From Polynucleobacter sp. AP-Kolm-20A-A1 (GTDB taxonomy: Bacteria; Pseudomonadota; Gammaproteobacteria; Burkholderiales; Burkholderiaceae): a stretch of DNA of 64,000 bases. The notes beneath the pieces are model-generated. The model did not search any database. It saw only the letters and a list, made by a program, of their open reading frames with translations, and was not told the origin of the DNA. Positions 19,866 to 31,054 of the stretch are shown piece by piece. The stretch covers positions 62,001-126,000 of the forward strand of contig NZ_CP061315.1 in the NCBI RefSeq assembly GCF_018688315.1, read 5' to 3'. Both the position numbers and the translations under genes were made by a program. Every line of letters starts with the position of its first letter. Position 1 is the first letter of the stretch.

Positions 19866-22202
19866 ATGGCGCTACCCCCAAAAGACAAGCCGACGCTCAA
19901 TCAGAGACCAACCCGTCCAATCGACAGACGTCCTCGGCAACCGCGAGTTGATGGCGGCATACCTCGCAAGTCTTCCAGCAATCCACTCGTTAAGGCGTTA
20001 CTCATTATTGGCGTGGTTTTTGCTTTGGTGGTTACCCTTCTGATGGGGTACGCGTTTTTGGTTGCAAAACCAAACTTGCCAAAAATTTCTGCATTAACGG
20101 ATTACAACCCGAAAACACCATTGCGCATTTATACAGCTGACAAAGTGTTGATTGGCGAATTTGGTGAAGAGCGTCGCAAAGTGATTCCGCTCAATGAAAT
20201 TCCGCAAAATATGCGCAATGCAGTCTTAGCTATTGAGGATGACCGCTTTTACTCTCATGGTGGTGTCGATTATGTTGGCATTCTGCGCGCTGCTGTCACG
20301 AATTTACGAGGTCACCTCTCACAGGGCGCCTCAACAATCACTATGCAGGTGGCCCGCAATTTTTTCTTGAGTAATGAGAAGACCTTTAGTCGCAAAATTT
20401 ATGAGGTGTTGCTCGCGTGGGAAATCGAATCGCAACTCACTAAGGACAAAATTCTCGAAATCTACATGAACCAGATTTTCTTGGGCCAGAGAGCATATGG
20501 TTTTTCTAGTGCAGCACAAATTTACTTCGGCAAGGATCTAAAGGACATTACGATCGCTGAGTCTGCAATGTTGGCGGGCTTGCCTAAGGCGCCTTCAGCT
20601 TATAACCCCGTGACAAATTTCCGTCGCGCCAAGATTCGTCAAGAATATATTCTGCAGCGCATGCGTGATCTGGGATACATCTCCTCAGATGAATATCAAA
20701 ATGCCATGATTGAAGAGTTGCGTATCCGTGGCCTTGGCAATGAGTTTGCGGTACGCGCAGATTTCCCTGCGGAGATGGTTCGCCAACTTCTCTTTACGCA
20801 ATACGGCGAGGCAATTTACTCGCAGGGCATTGATGTCTACACCACTATTCTGAAGGCAGATCAAGACGCTGCATATAAAGCAGTGCGTCGCGGTATTTTT
20901 GAGTACGACTTACGTCATGCTTATCGTGGCCCAGAAGGATTTATTGATCTTCCAGAAGACCCTGTAAAACGTCAGCGCGCAATTGATGAGGCTTTGTTGG
21001 CCTACCCCCAATTAGATGATTTGCAGTCTGGTGTAGTGCTTGATGTAAAGCCTAAAGAAATGCAAGTCATGATTGCTACCGGAGATACCATCACCCTCAA
21101 AGGCGAAGGCATGAAGTTAGCGGCAGCCTCCTTAACGGATAGTGCGCAACCAAAGAAGCGTTTGCGTCCAGGTGCTGTTGTTAGGTTGCTTTCTGATGCG
21201 GGCGTTTGGAAGCTTGCGCAGTTGCCACAAGTGGAGGCTGCCTTCGTTTCCATGAATGCGGAGACGGGCGCGATTCTGTCTTTAGTTGGAGGCTTTGATT
21301 TCCGTCGCAATCAATTTAATCACGTGACTCAGGCGCTGCGTCAGCCGGGCTCATCCTTCAAACCATTTATCTATGCCGCCGCACTTGAAAAAGGTTTTGC
21401 ACCCAGCACAATGGTGAATGACGCGCCTTTATCTATTGGCAGTATGGAGACGGGTAGCCAGGCATGGGAGCCAAAGAACTACGATGGCAAATATGACGGC
21501 ATGATGCGTCTACGCACTGCCTTAGCAAAGTCTAAGAACTTGGTTTCCGTAAGAATTATCCGGGCGATCGGCCCATCCTACGCTCAAGAATATATTCAGC
21601 GCTTTGGATTCGAGCCAGAGAAACACCCACCTTATTTGACAATGGCTTTGGGTGCTGGCTCGGTAACACCTTTGCAAATGGCATCAGCCTATAGCGTCTT
21701 TGCAAATGGCGGTTATCGTGTTGATCCTTTCTTAATCGATAAGATGATTGACTCCAAGGGCACAGTTTTGTTTGAGGCAAAACCGACGCATGCACGGCAA
21801 GATGCACCTAGGGTATTGGATGCCAGAACTGCATTTGTAATGGATAGCATGCTGCAAGAGGTTACAAAGTCAGGTACCGCTGCAAGTGCACGAGGCAAAT
21901 TAGGGCGCACTGATATTGCTGGAAAAACCGGAACAACCAACGAGTCTCATGACGCATGGTTTGCAGGCTACAACCCCAAGGTGGTTGCGATTGCCTGGAT
22001 TGGTTTTGATAAGCCCGCTAGCTTAGGTGATCGAGAAACAGGTGGCGGCTTAGCATTACCAATGTGGATTTCTTATATGTCAGTTGCTCTAAAAGATTCA
22101 CCACAAGAGGCACGCGAAGTACCTGAGGGCGTAACCCAATTTGATGGCGATTGGTTTATTCCAGAGTTCTCGCGCAATAGCGGTCCACGCGAACTGCAGT
22201 AG
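19866..22202 (+). CDS. mrcA: Penicillin-binding protein 1A
   Basis: A 778-residue bifunctional class A PBP that polymerises lipid II and cross-links peptidoglycan. After a basic, proline-rich cytoplasmic tail (1-40) there is one membrane anchor (about 42-64). The GT51 transglycosylase domain has the catalytic glutamate E124 in EDDRFYSHGGVD and QGASTITMQVARN. The transpeptidase has S496-x-x-K499 (PGSSFKPF), an SKN motif (AKSKNLVS) and K687TGT. Its start lacks a Shine-Dalgarno sequence. It is divergent from the secretin pair, as PBP1A usually is from pilM. Confidence 0.96.
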   Translation: MALPPKDKPTLNQRPTRPIDRRPRQPRVDGGIPRKSSSNPLVKALLIIGVVFALVVTLLMGYAFLVAKPNLPKISALTDYNPKTPLRIYTADKVLIGEFGEERRKVIPLNEIPQNMRNAVLAIEDDRFYSHGGVDYVGILRAAVTNLRGHLSQGASTITMQVARNFFLSNEKTFSRKIYEVLLAWEIESQLTKDKILEIYMNQIFLGQRAYGFSSAAQIYFGKDLKDITIAESAMLAGLPKAPSAYNPVTNFRRAKIRQEYILQRMRDLGYISSDEYQNAMIEELRIRGLGNEFAVRADFPAEMVRQLLFTQYGEAIYSQGIDVYTTILKADQDAAYKAVRRGIFEYDLRHAYRGPEGFIDLPEDPVKRQRAIDEALLAYPQLDDLQSGVVLDVKPKEMQVMIATGDTITLKGEGMKLAAASLTDSAQPKKRLRPGAVVRLLSDAGVWKLAQLPQVEAAFVSMNAETGAILSLVGGFDFRRNQFNHVTQALRQPGSSFKPFIYAAALEKGFAPSTMVNDAPLSIGSMETGSQAWEPKNYDGKYDGMMRLRTALAKSKNLVSVRIIRAIGPSYAQEYIQRFGFEPEKHPPYLTMALGAGSVTPLQMASAYSVFANGGYRVDPFLIDKMIDSKGTVLFEAKPTHARQDAPRVLDARTAFVMDSMLQEVTKSGTAASARGKLGRTDIAGKTGTTNESHDAWFAGYNPKVVAIAWIGFDKPASLGDRETGGGLALPMWISYMSVALKDSPQEAREVPEGVTQFDGDWFIPEFSRNSGPRELQ

Positions 22203-22214
22203 TGCATCTTTAAA

Positions 22215-22919
22215 ATGGCTCGGCAAGCGCGCACTGTAATACCCGGCCAAGCAATGCATGTCATGGTGCGCGGAAATAATCGAGAGATGCTTTTCTTTGG
22301 TGATGAGGATCGTCGCATTTATTTAGAGTGGTTGCGCGATGCGGCAAAACAATTTGCATGTGCGGTACATGCATTTGCTCTAATGCCAAATCACGTGCAC
22401 TTATTGATGACACCCCAAAATGAAGATTCGCTTGCCAAGACCATGCAGTCTTTGGGGCGTCGTTATGCGCAATATTTCAACCAGCAACATCATCGCTCTG
22501 GGACTATTTGGGAGGGGCGCTATCGCTCGTCTTTGATTGACCCAGAATATTTCTTACGTTGTCAGCGCTACATCGAGCTAAATCCAGTGAGGTCTGGTTT
22601 TGAATCAAGCCCCCAGGATTCTGGATGGACTAGCTTTTCGAGCCATATTGGCGGAAACCTTGAGCCATGGCTTGTAGATCACCAGTATTTTTGGAAATTG
22701 GGTAATACGCCATTTGAGAGGCAAATGGCATGGGCTAGCTTTGTAAAAGAGGGCGCCCCTCACTGGGAAGATAAGCAGATTACGGAATCCTTAATTCGTT
22801 CTAAGCCTTGGGTGAGCGATATTTACGCTAATAAGCTATTTAAAGACAATCCAGAACTTGCTCAGATCCGTCATCGTGGGCGCCCAAAGAAAATTACCTC
22901 TTTAAATTCAATAGCTTAA
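22215..22919 (+). CDS. REP-associated tyrosine transposase (RAYT, Y1 family)
   Basis: A 234-residue single-strand HUH transposase related to IS200/IS605 TnpA. The HUH motif is H60-V-H62 in ALMPNHVHLLM. Further family text is GRRYAQYFNQQHHRSGTIWEGRY and the YIELNPVR motif at 119-126, in or near which the catalytic tyrosine lies. The C-terminal extension ends in a basic RHRGRPKK. RAYTs are usually single copy and act on REP palindromes; such a palindrome lies 48 bases downstream. It starts 12 bases after mrcA and may be co-transcribed with it. Confidence 0.92.
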   Translation: MARQARTVIPGQAMHVMVRGNNREMLFFGDEDRRIYLEWLRDAAKQFACAVHAFALMPNHVHLLMTPQNEDSLAKTMQSLGRRYAQYFNQQHHRSGTIWEGRYRSSLIDPEYFLRCQRYIELNPVRSGFESSPQDSGWTSFSSHIGGNLEPWLVDHQYFWKLGNTPFERQMAWASFVKEGAPHWEDKQITESLIRSKPWVSDIYANKLFKDNPELAQIRHRGRPKKITSLNSIA

Positions 22920-22966
22920 GAAATTTCTTGCTATCCCTCCCTTGTTTTAATGGGATTGAATTTATT

Positions 22967-23027
22967 GACTCTGTCCCCATATATGTAATTCATATTGGTG
23001 CGACATCGAATTAAATGGGACAGACTC
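22967..23027. repeat. REP-like imperfect palindrome next to the RAYT gene
   Basis: TGACTCTGTCCCCAT (22966-22980 region) is the near-inverse of ATGGGACAGACTCA (23015-23028 region), with one extra C and one mismatch. Inside it TAATTC (22986-22991) pairs with GAATTA (23008-23013). Together they form a long interrupted hairpin in the 195-base gap between the transposase and gltB. Form, size and position fit a REP element, the target class of RAYT proteins. Confidence 0.7.
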
Positions 23028-23114
23028 ATTTTATTTCTATTGCATCAGCATGGGTATTCACCTATATTTGATCCTCCAAAAGTAATCAGGCCTTTGTCGC
23101 CCCTCGGAAACACT

Positions 23115-26100
23115 ATGACTACACAATTGAATTCAGATCTTCGTCCAATCGCTCAAGGTCTATATGACCCACAAAATGAGCATGATGCCTGCGGCGTAGG
23201 ATTCGTAGCGCACATTAAAGGCAAGAAATCCCATGAGATCGTTTCTCAGGGTTTGCAGATTCTTGAGAACTTAGATCACCGGGGGGCGGTTGGTGCCGAT
23301 CCTTTGATGGGTGATGGCGCTGGTATTTTGATTCAGATTCCAGATACCTTATATCGCGAAGAAATGGCCAAGCAAGGTGTGACATTGCCACCCTTGGGCG
23401 AGTATGGCGTTGGCATGATTTTCTTGCCTAAAGAGCACGCCTCTCGTTTGGCTTGCGAACAAGAATTAGAGCGCACAGTTCGCTTAGAGGGCCAGGTTGT
23501 TTTGGGCTGGAGAGATGTTCCGGTTGATGTGAAATTGCCGATGTCTCCAACAGTGCAAATGACAGAGCCATTCATCCGCCAAATCTTTATTGGCCGTGGT
23601 CGCGACATCATGACAACCGATGCGCTTGAGCGTAAGTTATATGTGATTCGCAAAACAGCAAGTCATGCTATTCAAGATTTACATTTGAAGCATGGCAAAG
23701 AATATTTTGTTGCTTCAATGTCTGCTAGAACCATTGTGTATAAGGGCTTGCTGTTGGCTAACCAGGTCGGCGCTTACTACCAAGATTTGCAAGATAAGCG
23801 CACTGTATCGGCGCTTGCTTTGGTTCATCAACGCTTCTCTACAAATACTTTCCCTGCATGGGAATTAGCGCATCCATATCGCATGATTGCGCACAACGGT
23901 GAGATCAATACCGTTAAAGGCAACGTAAATTGGGTGAATGCACGTGAAGGCGCAATTAGCTCCCCAGTGCTTGGCGATGATCTCCAAAAATTGTGGCCAC
24001 TGATTTATCCAGGACAGTCTGACACTGCATGTTTTGATAACTGTTTAGAGTTGTTGGTGATGTCTGGCTATCCATTGGCTCAAGCCATGATGATGATGAT
24101 TCCCGAGGCATGGGAACAGCATGCATTGATGGATGACAATCGTCGCGCCTTCTATGAATATCACGCAGCGATGATGGAGCCATGGGATGGCCCTGCTGCA
24201 ATGGCATTTACCGATGGTCGTCAAATCGGCGCAACTTTGGATCGCAATGGTTTGCGCCCAGCCCGCTATTACGTTACTGATGATGATTTAGTCATTATGG
24301 GTTCTGAGGCAGGTGTATTGCCTATTCCAGAAAGCAAGATTGTTCAAAAGTGGCGCCTGCAACCAGGCAAGATGTTCATGATTGATATGGAACAAGGCCG
24401 CATCATTGATGACGTTGAGCTCAAGAACGCCGTTTCTAAAGCGAAGCCATATAAGAGTTGGATTGATGCCGTTCGTGTGAAGTTGGACGAGGTTGATGCA
24501 AGCAAGGCCGACTTGGTTGATGAGAAAACGACTATTCGTCCAGCCGCAAAATTGCTAGATCGCCAACAGGCATTCGGCTACACCCAAGAAGATATCAAGT
24601 ACCTCATGGCTCCAATGGCCATGAATGGCGAAGAGGCAATTGGTTCAATGGGTAACGATAGCCCATTGGCAGTTCTCTCTAATAAGAACAAGCCACTTTA
24701 CAACTACTTTAAGCAATTATTTGCGCAAGTTACCAATCCCCCGATTGATCCGATTCGCGAGAATATGGTGATGTCATTGGTGTCGTTTATCGGACCAAAG
24801 CCGAACTTGTTAGATACAAACAACATCAATCCACCAATGCGCTTGGAAGTTAGTCAGCCAATTTTGGACTTTGATGACATCACCAAGATTCGTCACATTG
24901 GTCACTACACCAATGGTAAGTTCCGCTCATATGAGTTGGATATCTGTTACCCGGCTGCATGGGGCAAGGCTGGTATCGAAGCGCGTTTGGCGTCTTTGTG
25001 CGCTGAAGCGGCCGATGCAGTTCGCTCTGGATACAACATCTTGATCGTGAGCGATCGTCAGGTTGACGAGAAGCACGTAGCAATTCCTGCGTTGTTAGCT
25101 ACTTCTGCAATTCATCAGCATTTGGTGCAAAAAGGCTTGCGTACTAGCGTTGGTCTAGTGGTTGAGACAGGTAGCGCTCGCGAGACTCATCACTTTGCCC
25201 TCTTGGCTGGTTATGGCGCGGAAGCTGTTCACCCGTACCTCGCTATGGAAACTTTGGCTGAAATGGCCAAAGGTTTATCTGGAGATTTGTCTGCCGAAAA
25301 GGCAGTGAAGAATTTTGTAAAAGCAGTTGGTAAGGGCTTGCAAAAAGTAATGTCCAAAATGGGCATCTCTACTTACATGTCTTACACCGGCTCACAAATT
25401 TTTGAAGCCATTGGTTTAAACCGCGACATCATTGATCAGTATTTCAAGGGCACCCCATCAAACGTTGGTGGTATCGGTGTATTTGAAGTTGCTGAAGAAG
25501 CCTTGCGCATGCACACTGCTGCGTTTGGTAATGATCCAGTGTTAACCAATATGCTGGATGCTGGTGGTGAGTACGCTTTCCGTATTCGTGGCGAGAACCA
25601 TATGTGGACTCCTGACACGATTGCGAAGCTGCAACACTCCACCCGTATTGGTGCAGAGAAGGGTTATCAGACTTATAAAGAGTACGCAAACATCATCAAT
25701 GATCAGACCAAGCGTCAAATGACTTTGCGCGGTTTGTTTGAATTCAAGATTGATCCAGCAAAAGCTATTCCGTTGGATGAGGTTGAGTCTGCAAAAGAAA
25801 TCGTTAAACGTTTTGCAACGGGCGCGATGTCTTTAGGTTCTATCTCTACTGAAGCCCATGCTACTTTAGCTGTGGCAATGAACCGTATTGGCGGCAAGTC
25901 TAATACCGGTGAGGGTGGCGAGGATCCAAATCGTTATGTAAATGAACTCAAAGGCATTCCAATCAAGAAGGGCGAGACTTTAGCCAGTATCTTGGGTAGC
26001 GATGTTGTTGAAGCCAATATCCCGTTGCTCGATGGCGATTCATTGCGCTCCAAGATCAAGCAAGTAGCTTCTGGCCGCTTTGGTGTGACAACAGAATATT

Positions 26101-27860
26101 TGCGCTCAGCTGATCAGATTCAGATCAAGATGGCTCAAGGTGCTAAGCCTGGTGAAGGCGGTCAATTGCCTGGTGGAAAAGTTTCTGACTACATCGGTAA
26201 GTTGCGCTTCTCAGTGCCAGGCGTAGGTTTGATTTCACCTCCTCCACATCATGACATTTACTCAATTGAAGATATTGCTCAATTGATTCATGACTTGAAG
26301 AACGTCAATCCAAAAGCTGATGTTTCTGTGAAGTTGGTATCAGAAGTGGGTGTTGGTACTGTTGCTGCTGGTGTTGCTAAGGCAAAAGCTGATCACGTTG
26401 TGATTGCTGGCCACGATGGCGGTACTGGCGCATCTCCTTTATCTTCAATTAAGCATGCCGGTTCTCCATGGGAATTAGGCTTAGCTGAAACACAGCAAAC
26501 ATTGGTTCTCAATGGTTTGCGTAGCCGTATTCGTGTTCAGGCTGATGGTCAAATGAAGACTGGGCGCGACGTTGTAATCGGCGCACTATTAGGCGCAGAT
26601 GAATTTGGTTTTGCTACTGCGCCATTGGTGGTTGAGGGTTGCATCATGATGCGTAAGTGTCATTTGAATACCTGCCCAGTAGGCGTAGCAACACAAGACC
26701 CAGAATTGCGTAAGAAGTTCTCTGGAAAACCAGAGCATGTCGTGAACTTCTTCTTCTTTATTGCTGAAGAAGCTCGCGAGATCATGGCGCAATTGGGTAT
26801 TCGTAAGTTCGATGATTTGATTGGGCGTGTAGATTTACTCGATACCCGCAAAGGTATCGAGAACTGGAAAGTACATGGCTTAGATTTCACTAAGATCTTT
26901 GCTGCTCCACAAGTCGCTGCAGAAGTTCCACGATATCAAGTGCTTACTCAAGATCATGGCCTGTCAAATGCACTCGACAATATCTTGATCGAGAAAAGCG
27001 AGCCTGCACTAGAGCGCGGTGAAAAAGTTTCCTTCATCGTTCCGGTGAAAAACGTGAACCGTACTGTGGGTGCAATGCTTTCAGGTGAAGTTGCTCAACG
27101 CTATGGTCATGCAGGCTTGCCTGATGACACCATTCATATTCAATTGAATGGCACTGCGGGTCAGAGTTTTGCGGCATTCCTTGCGCGTGGCATCACTCTA
27201 GATTTGGTGGGCGATGGCAACGACTATGTTGGTAAAGGTCTCTCTGGTGGACGTGTCATTGTGCGTGCTCCGCATGAATTCCGTGGCGATACGGCTAAGA
27301 ACATTATTGTTGGTAATACCGTTCTCTACGGCGCAATCGCCGGTGAAGCATTCTTTAACGGTGTGGCTGGCGAGCGTTTCGCAGTTCGTAATTCTGGCGC
27401 TACTACTGTTGTTGAAGGCACTGGTGATCACGGTTGTGAATACATGACTGGTGGAACAGTAGTTGTGTTGGGCGCAACAGGTAGAAACTTCGCGGCAGGT
27501 ATGAGTGGCGGTATTGCTTATGTTTATGACGAAGATGGTTTATTCGATAAGCGTTGCAATACCAGCATGGCAAGTTTAGAAAAAGTATTGCCTTCGGCTG
27601 AACAGATCGCCAAGATTCCTCAGTCTCAGTGGCATGCCCCTGTTGATGTGAAGGATGGCGGTGAGCGCTTAACTGACGAGCAAATTCTGAAGACTTTGAT
27701 TGAGCGTCATTTCCGTCATACAGGCTCAGAGCGTGCAAAAGCGCTCTTGGCTGATTGGGAAAACGCCCGTGGCCGTTTTGTGAAGGTGCTTCCTACTGAG
27801 TACAAGCGCGCTCTTGGTGAGCTGTGGGAAAAAGCTCAGAACAAAGCAGTCGTTGCTTAA
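23115..27860 (+). CDS. gltB: Glutamate synthase [NADPH] large subunit
   Basis: A 1581-residue GOGAT large subunit that makes two glutamates from glutamine and 2-oxoglutarate. I start it at 23115 ([18 protein letters not shown]); the upstream open extension crosses the REP hairpin. C26 in HDACGVGF is the glutaminase nucleophile, exposed after removal of a 25-residue propeptide. The FMN synthase domain carries [15 protein letters not shown] and the 3Fe-4S cluster cysteines in [13 protein letters not shown]. The C-terminal GXGXG beta-helix domain shows repeated glycines ([20 protein letters not shown]). It pairs with gltD 50 bases downstream. Confidence 0.97.
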   Translation: MTTQLNSDLRPIAQGLYDPQNEHDACGVGFVAHIKGKKSHEIVSQGLQILENLDHRGAVGADPLMGDGAGILIQIPDTLYREEMAKQGVTLPPLGEYGVGMIFLPKEHASRLACEQELERTVRLEGQVVLGWRDVPVDVKLPMSPTVQMTEPFIRQIFIGRGRDIMTTDALERKLYVIRKTASHAIQDLHLKHGKEYFVASMSARTIVYKGLLLANQVGAYYQDLQDKRTVSALALVHQRFSTNTFPAWELAHPYRMIAHNGEINTVKGNVNWVNAREGAISSPVLGDDLQKLWPLIYPGQSDTACFDNCLELLVMSGYPLAQAMMMMIPEAWEQHALMDDNRRAFYEYHAAMMEPWDGPAAMAFTDGRQIGATLDRNGLRPARYYVTDDDLVIMGSEAGVLPIPESKIVQKWRLQPGKMFMIDMEQGRIIDDVELKNAVSKAKPYKSWIDAVRVKLDEVDASKADLVDEKTTIRPAAKLLDRQQAFGYTQEDIKYLMAPMAMNGEEAIGSMGNDSPLAVLSNKNKPLYNYFKQLFAQVTNPPIDPIRENMVMSLVSFIGPKPNLLDTNNINPPMRLEVSQPILDFDDITKIRHIGHYTNGKFRSYELDICYPAAWGKAGIEARLASLCAEAADAVRSGYNILIVSDRQVDEKHVAIPALLATSAIHQHLVQKGLRTSVGLVVETGSARETHHFALLAGYGAEAVHPYLAMETLAEMAKGLSGDLSAEKAVKNFVKAVGKGLQKVMSKMGISTYMSYTGSQIFEAIGLNRDIIDQYFKGTPSNVGGIGVFEVAEEALRMHTAAFGNDPVLTNMLDAGGEYAFRIRGENHMWTPDTIAKLQHSTRIGAEKGYQTYKEYANIINDQTKRQMTLRGLFEFKIDPAKAIPLDEVESAKEIVKRFATGAMSLGSISTEAHATLAVAMNRIGGKSNTGEGGEDPNRYVNELKGIPIKKGETLASILGSDVVEANIPLLDGDSLRSKIKQVASGRFGVTTEYLRSADQIQIKMAQGAKPGEGGQLPGGKVSDYIGKLRFSVPGVGLISPPPHHDIYSIEDIAQLIHDLKNVNPKADVSVKLVSEVGVGTVAAGVAKAKADHVVIAGHDGGTGASPLSSIKHAGSPWELGLAETQQTLVLNGLRSRIRVQADGQMKTGRDVVIGALLGADEFGFATAPLVVEGCIMMRKCHLNTCPVGVATQDPELRKKFSGKPEHVVNFFFFIAEEAREIMAQLGIRKFDDLIGRVDLLDTRKGIENWKVHGLDFTKIFAAPQVAAEVPRYQVLTQDHGLSNALDNILIEKSEPALERGEKVSFIVPVKNVNRTVGAMLSGEVAQRYGHAGLPDDTIHIQLNGTAGQSFAAFLARGITLDLVGDGNDYVGKGLSGGRVIVRAPHEFRGDTAKNIIVGNTVLYGAIAGEAFFNGVAGERFAVRNSGATTVVEGTGDHGCEYMTGGTVVVLGATGRNFAAGMSGGIAYVYDEDGLFDKRCNTSMASLEKVLPSAEQIAKIPQSQWHAPVDVKDGGERLTDEQILKTLIERHFRHTGSERAKALLADWENARGRFVKVLPTEYKRALGELWEKAQNKAVVA

Positions 27861-27910
27861 GTCACTTAACAACCTAGACAGATATTAAGAAAAGATACTA
27901 AGGATTAGAT

Positions 27911-29374
27911 ATGGGTAAGGTCACTGGATTCATGGAGTTTGAGCGCGTTGATGAAACATACGAAGCGCCGGTTAAACGTCTCCACCATTACAAAGAGTTT
28001 GTAGCGGCATTAACTGATGAAGAGGCAAAAGTTCAGGGTGCACGTTGTATGGACTGCGGCATTCCGTTTTGTAATAACGGCTGCCCAGTAAACAACATCA
28101 TTCCTGACTTTAACGACTTGGTATTTCATAACGATTGGAAGAATGCATTGGATGTATTGCAATCTACCAATAACTTCCCTGAATTTACTGGACGTATTTG
28201 CCCTGCACCATGCGAAGCGGCTTGCACCTTAGGTATTAATCGCGCCCCTGTTGGCATTAAGTCAATTGAGCACGCCATTATTGATAAGGGCTGGGAGAAC
28301 GGTTGGGTTAAACCACAACCATCTAAGACTAAGACTGGCAAAAAAGTGGCTGTTGTTGGTGGCGGCCCGGCAGGCATGGCAGCTGCACAGCAATTAGCGC
28401 GCGTTGGTCATGACGTTACCGTATTTGAGAAGAACGATCGTGTTGGCGGATTGCTGCGTTATGGCATCCCTGATTTCAAAATGGAAAAGTGGTTAATTGA
28501 CCGTCGCGTTGAGCAAATGCAAGCTGAAGGCGTGAAGTTTGAGACAGGTGTATTTGTTGGTAAAGAAGCAATTGGTGCGGAAGTAAAAAATTACTCCACT
28601 AAAACAGTTTCGCCTGAGCAGTTGATGAAAGACTTTGATGCAGTGGTCATTACTGGTGGTGCAGAGCAGCCACGTGATTTGCCTGTGCCTGGCCGTGAAT
28701 TGGCTGGAGTGCATTACGCATTGGAATTCTTGATTCCACAGAACAAAGAAAATGCAGGCGACTTTAAGAATGAAATTCGTGCAACTGATAAGCACGTAGT
28801 TGTTATTGGCGGTGGAGATACAGGCTCTGATTGCGTAGGAACCTCAAATCGTCATGGTGCTACGAAGATCACTCAGTTTGAGTTGTTGCCACAGCCACCA
28901 GAAGTTGAGAATAAGCCTTTGGTGTGGCCATATTGGCCAACTAAGTTGCGCACTTCTTCATCTCATGAAGAGGGCTGTGATCGTGATTGGTCAGTTGGCA
29001 CTAAGCGTTTTGAAGGCAAAAACGGCAAAGTTGAAAAACTGATTGGCGTTCGTTTGGAGTGGAAAGACGGCAAGATGGCAGAAGTGCCAAACTCTGAATT
29101 TGAGATCAAGGCAGATTTAGTACTTTTAGCGATGGGTTTTGTATCCCCAGTGCAACAAGTGTTGAATGCTTTTGGTGTTGAAAAGGACGCGCGCGGTAAT
29201 GCTAAAGCTACTGTAGATGGTCAAAACGCTTATCAAACTAATGTTCCGAAGGTATTTGCAGCCGGCGATATGCGTCGCGGCCAGTCTTTGGTGGTCTGGG
29301 CGATTCGCGAAGGACGTCAATGCGCTCAAGCAGTGGACGAGTATTTAATGGGATCATCTGTTTTGCCCCGATAA
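27911..29374 (+). CDS. gltD: Glutamate synthase [NADPH] small subunit
   Basis: A 487-residue FAD/Fe-S subunit that feeds NADPH electrons to GltB. The N-terminal cysteines [16 protein letters not shown] and [10 protein letters not shown] bind two 4Fe-4S clusters. FAD binds at [19 protein letters not shown] and NADP at [12 protein letters not shown]. The C-terminal motif [21 protein letters not shown] is typical. AAGGAT precedes the ATG. Confidence 0.97.
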   Translation: MGKVTGFMEFERVDETYEAPVKRLHHYKEFVAALTDEEAKVQGARCMDCGIPFCNNGCPVNNIIPDFNDLVFHNDWKNALDVLQSTNNFPEFTGRICPAPCEAACTLGINRAPVGIKSIEHAIIDKGWENGWVKPQPSKTKTGKKVAVVGGGPAGMAAAQQLARVGHDVTVFEKNDRVGGLLRYGIPDFKMEKWLIDRRVEQMQAEGVKFETGVFVGKEAIGAEVKNYSTKTVSPEQLMKDFDAVVITGGAEQPRDLPVPGRELAGVHYALEFLIPQNKENAGDFKNEIRATDKHVVVIGGGDTGSDCVGTSNRHGATKITQFELLPQPPEVENKPLVWPYWPTKLRTSSSHEEGCDRDWSVGTKRFEGKNGKVEKLIGVRLEWKDGKMAEVPNSEFEIKADLVLLAMGFVSPVQQVLNAFGVEKDARGNAKATVDGQNAYQTNVPKVFAAGDMRRGQSLVVWAIREGRQCAQAVDEYLMGSSVLPR

Positions 29375-29384
29375 TATCGAGGAT

Positions 29385-30239
29385 ATGAACAGTGACCAGT
29401 TAAACCCTTTGGATGTAAGCAAGCAAGCTACGGGTGAAGTTGTCGTTTCGATCAAGGACGTCAACTTCTCTTACGCTCCAGGTGAGCGTCAAATTCTATC
29501 TGGCCTGAATATGGAGTTTCGTCGCGGCCAAGTAGTTGCCGTAATGGGCGGCTCTGGTTGCGGCAAGACAACGATTCTGCGTCTCATTGGCGGACAATTT
29601 ACCGCACAATCTGGACAAGTTTTATTTGAAGGTAAAGACATTGGCAATATGAGCGGCGACCAGCTAATGGCCGCTCGTCGTCGCATGGGAATGCTGTTCC
29701 AGTTCGGCGCTTTATTTACAGACTTAAGTGTTTTTGAAAATGTCGCATTTCCTTTGCGCGAGCATACTGATTTAAGTGAAGAGTTATTGCGCTCTTTGGT
29801 GCTCATGAAATTAAATGCAGTAGGTTTGCGTGGGGCGCGTGATTTAATGCCTTCACAAATTTCCGGCGGCATGGCAAGACGCGTTGCGCTTGCTAGAGCG
29901 ATTGCCTTAGACCCACCACTCATCATGTACGACGAGCCGTTTGCCGGTTTAGATCCTATTTCCCTTGGCATCACGGCGCGCTTGATTCGCGATCTTAATA
30001 ACGCCCTGGGAGCCACGAGTCTATTGGTTACGCACGATGTCGAAGAGACCTTTGAAATCGCAGACTATGTTTACTTTATTGCAAATGGACAGATTGGTGC
30101 ACAAGGCACTCCAGAAGAGCTCAGTCGATCAACCGATCCTTTTGTAAGACAGTTTTTGGATGCATCACCTGATGGTCCAGTACCTTTCCACTATCCAGGA
30201 AAAAGCTTGGCAGAAGATTTTGGAGTGAGATCCGAATGA
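29385..30239 (+). CDS. mlaF: Phospholipid ABC transporter ATP-binding protein MlaF
   Basis: A 284-residue ATPase of the Mla system, which keeps outer-membrane lipid asymmetry by moving phospholipids between membranes. Walker A is GGSGCGKTT (residues 55-63); the signature is ISGGMARR and Walker B ends LIMYDEPFAGLDP, followed by the switch VTHD. It opens the mlaFEDACB operon and overlaps mlaE by four bases. An 11-base gap to gltD suggests read-through from gltBD is possible. Confidence 0.95.
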   Translation: MNSDQLNPLDVSKQATGEVVVSIKDVNFSYAPGERQILSGLNMEFRRGQVVAVMGGSGCGKTTILRLIGGQFTAQSGQVLFEGKDIGNMSGDQLMAARRRMGMLFQFGALFTDLSVFENVAFPLREHTDLSEELLRSLVLMKLNAVGLRGARDLMPSQISGGMARRVALARAIALDPPLIMYDEPFAGLDPISLGITARLIRDLNNALGATSLLVTHDVEETFEIADYVYFIANGQIGAQGTPEELSRSTDPFVRQFLDASPDGPVPFHYPGKSLAEDFGVRSE

Positions 30240-31033
30240 TCATCCTTCAAAAAATTCTCAATCTCTTTGGCGATCTCGGATTTTTTATTCGTCGCAATTT
30301 AACGAGTCTTGGTCTCGCTGCCAGAATGTTTGCGGCAGTGATTTTGCGCTCCGGATTTTTGCTCAAGAGGCCGCGATTAGTGGTTGATCAGATTCTGTTT
30401 GTGGGCAATCACTCGTTTGTCATCATTGCGGTATCTGGTTTATTCGTTGGCTTTGTATTGGGTCTGCAGGGTTACTACACCTTAAATCGATATGGCTCAG
30501 AACAGGCTCTAGGATTATTGGTAGCTTTATCTCTCACTCGTGAATTGGGCCCAGTAATCACGGCCTTATTGTTTGCTGGTAGAGCTGGCACCTCACTGAC
30601 CGCAGAAATCGGCCTGATGAAGGCTGGCGAACAGCTGAGTGCAATGGAGATGATGGCTGTGGATCCTTTGGGGCGCGTGATTGCTCCGCGATTATGGGCT
30701 GGCATTATTTCAATGCCTATTTTGGCTACGATTTTTACTGCGGTTGGCGTTATAGGCGGCTACTTTGTGGGCGTTCCTCTGATTGGCGTGGATTCAGGGG
30801 CATTCTGGTCTCAGATGCAAGGTGGAGTCGATCTTTTCTCTGACATTGGAAACGGCTTAATTAAAAGCATGGTCTTCGGTGTTGCTGTGACCTTTATCGC
30901 GCTTTATCAGGGCTATGAAGCCAAACCAACGCCAGAAGGCGTTTCGCAAGCCACCACACGTACTGTGGTGATCTCTTCTTTGTCGGTTTTAGCATTGGAC
31001 TTCTTGCTGACCGCGATGATGTTCTCAAATTAG
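30236..31033 (+). CDS. mlaE: Phospholipid ABC transporter permease MlaE
   Basis: A 265-residue integral membrane permease with about five to six hydrophobic segments. Family text includes GNHSFVIIAVSGLFVGFVLG, ALSLTRELGPVITALLFAGR and the coupling-region sequence AEIGLMKAGEQLSAMEMMAV. It starts within the last codons of mlaF (ATGA overlap), and mlaD follows 21 bases later. Confidence 0.95.
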   Translation: MIILQKILNLFGDLGFFIRRNLTSLGLAARMFAAVILRSGFLLKRPRLVVDQILFVGNHSFVIIAVSGLFVGFVLGLQGYYTLNRYGSEQALGLLVALSLTRELGPVITALLFAGRAGTSLTAEIGLMKAGEQLSAMEMMAVDPLGRVIAPRLWAGIISMPILATIFTAVGVIGGYFVGVPLIGVDSGAFWSQMQGGVDLFSDIGNGLIKSMVFGVAVTFIALYQGYEAKPTPEGVSQATTRTVVISSLSVLALDFLLTAMMFSN

Positions 31034-31054
31034 AAAGAATAAACTGGGGCTCTT

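Noticed and set aside
22995..23114. Forty-residue N-terminal extension of gltB
   Set aside because: It reads through the REP-like hairpin, and the ATG at 23115 gives the usual short propeptide before the catalytic cysteine C26.
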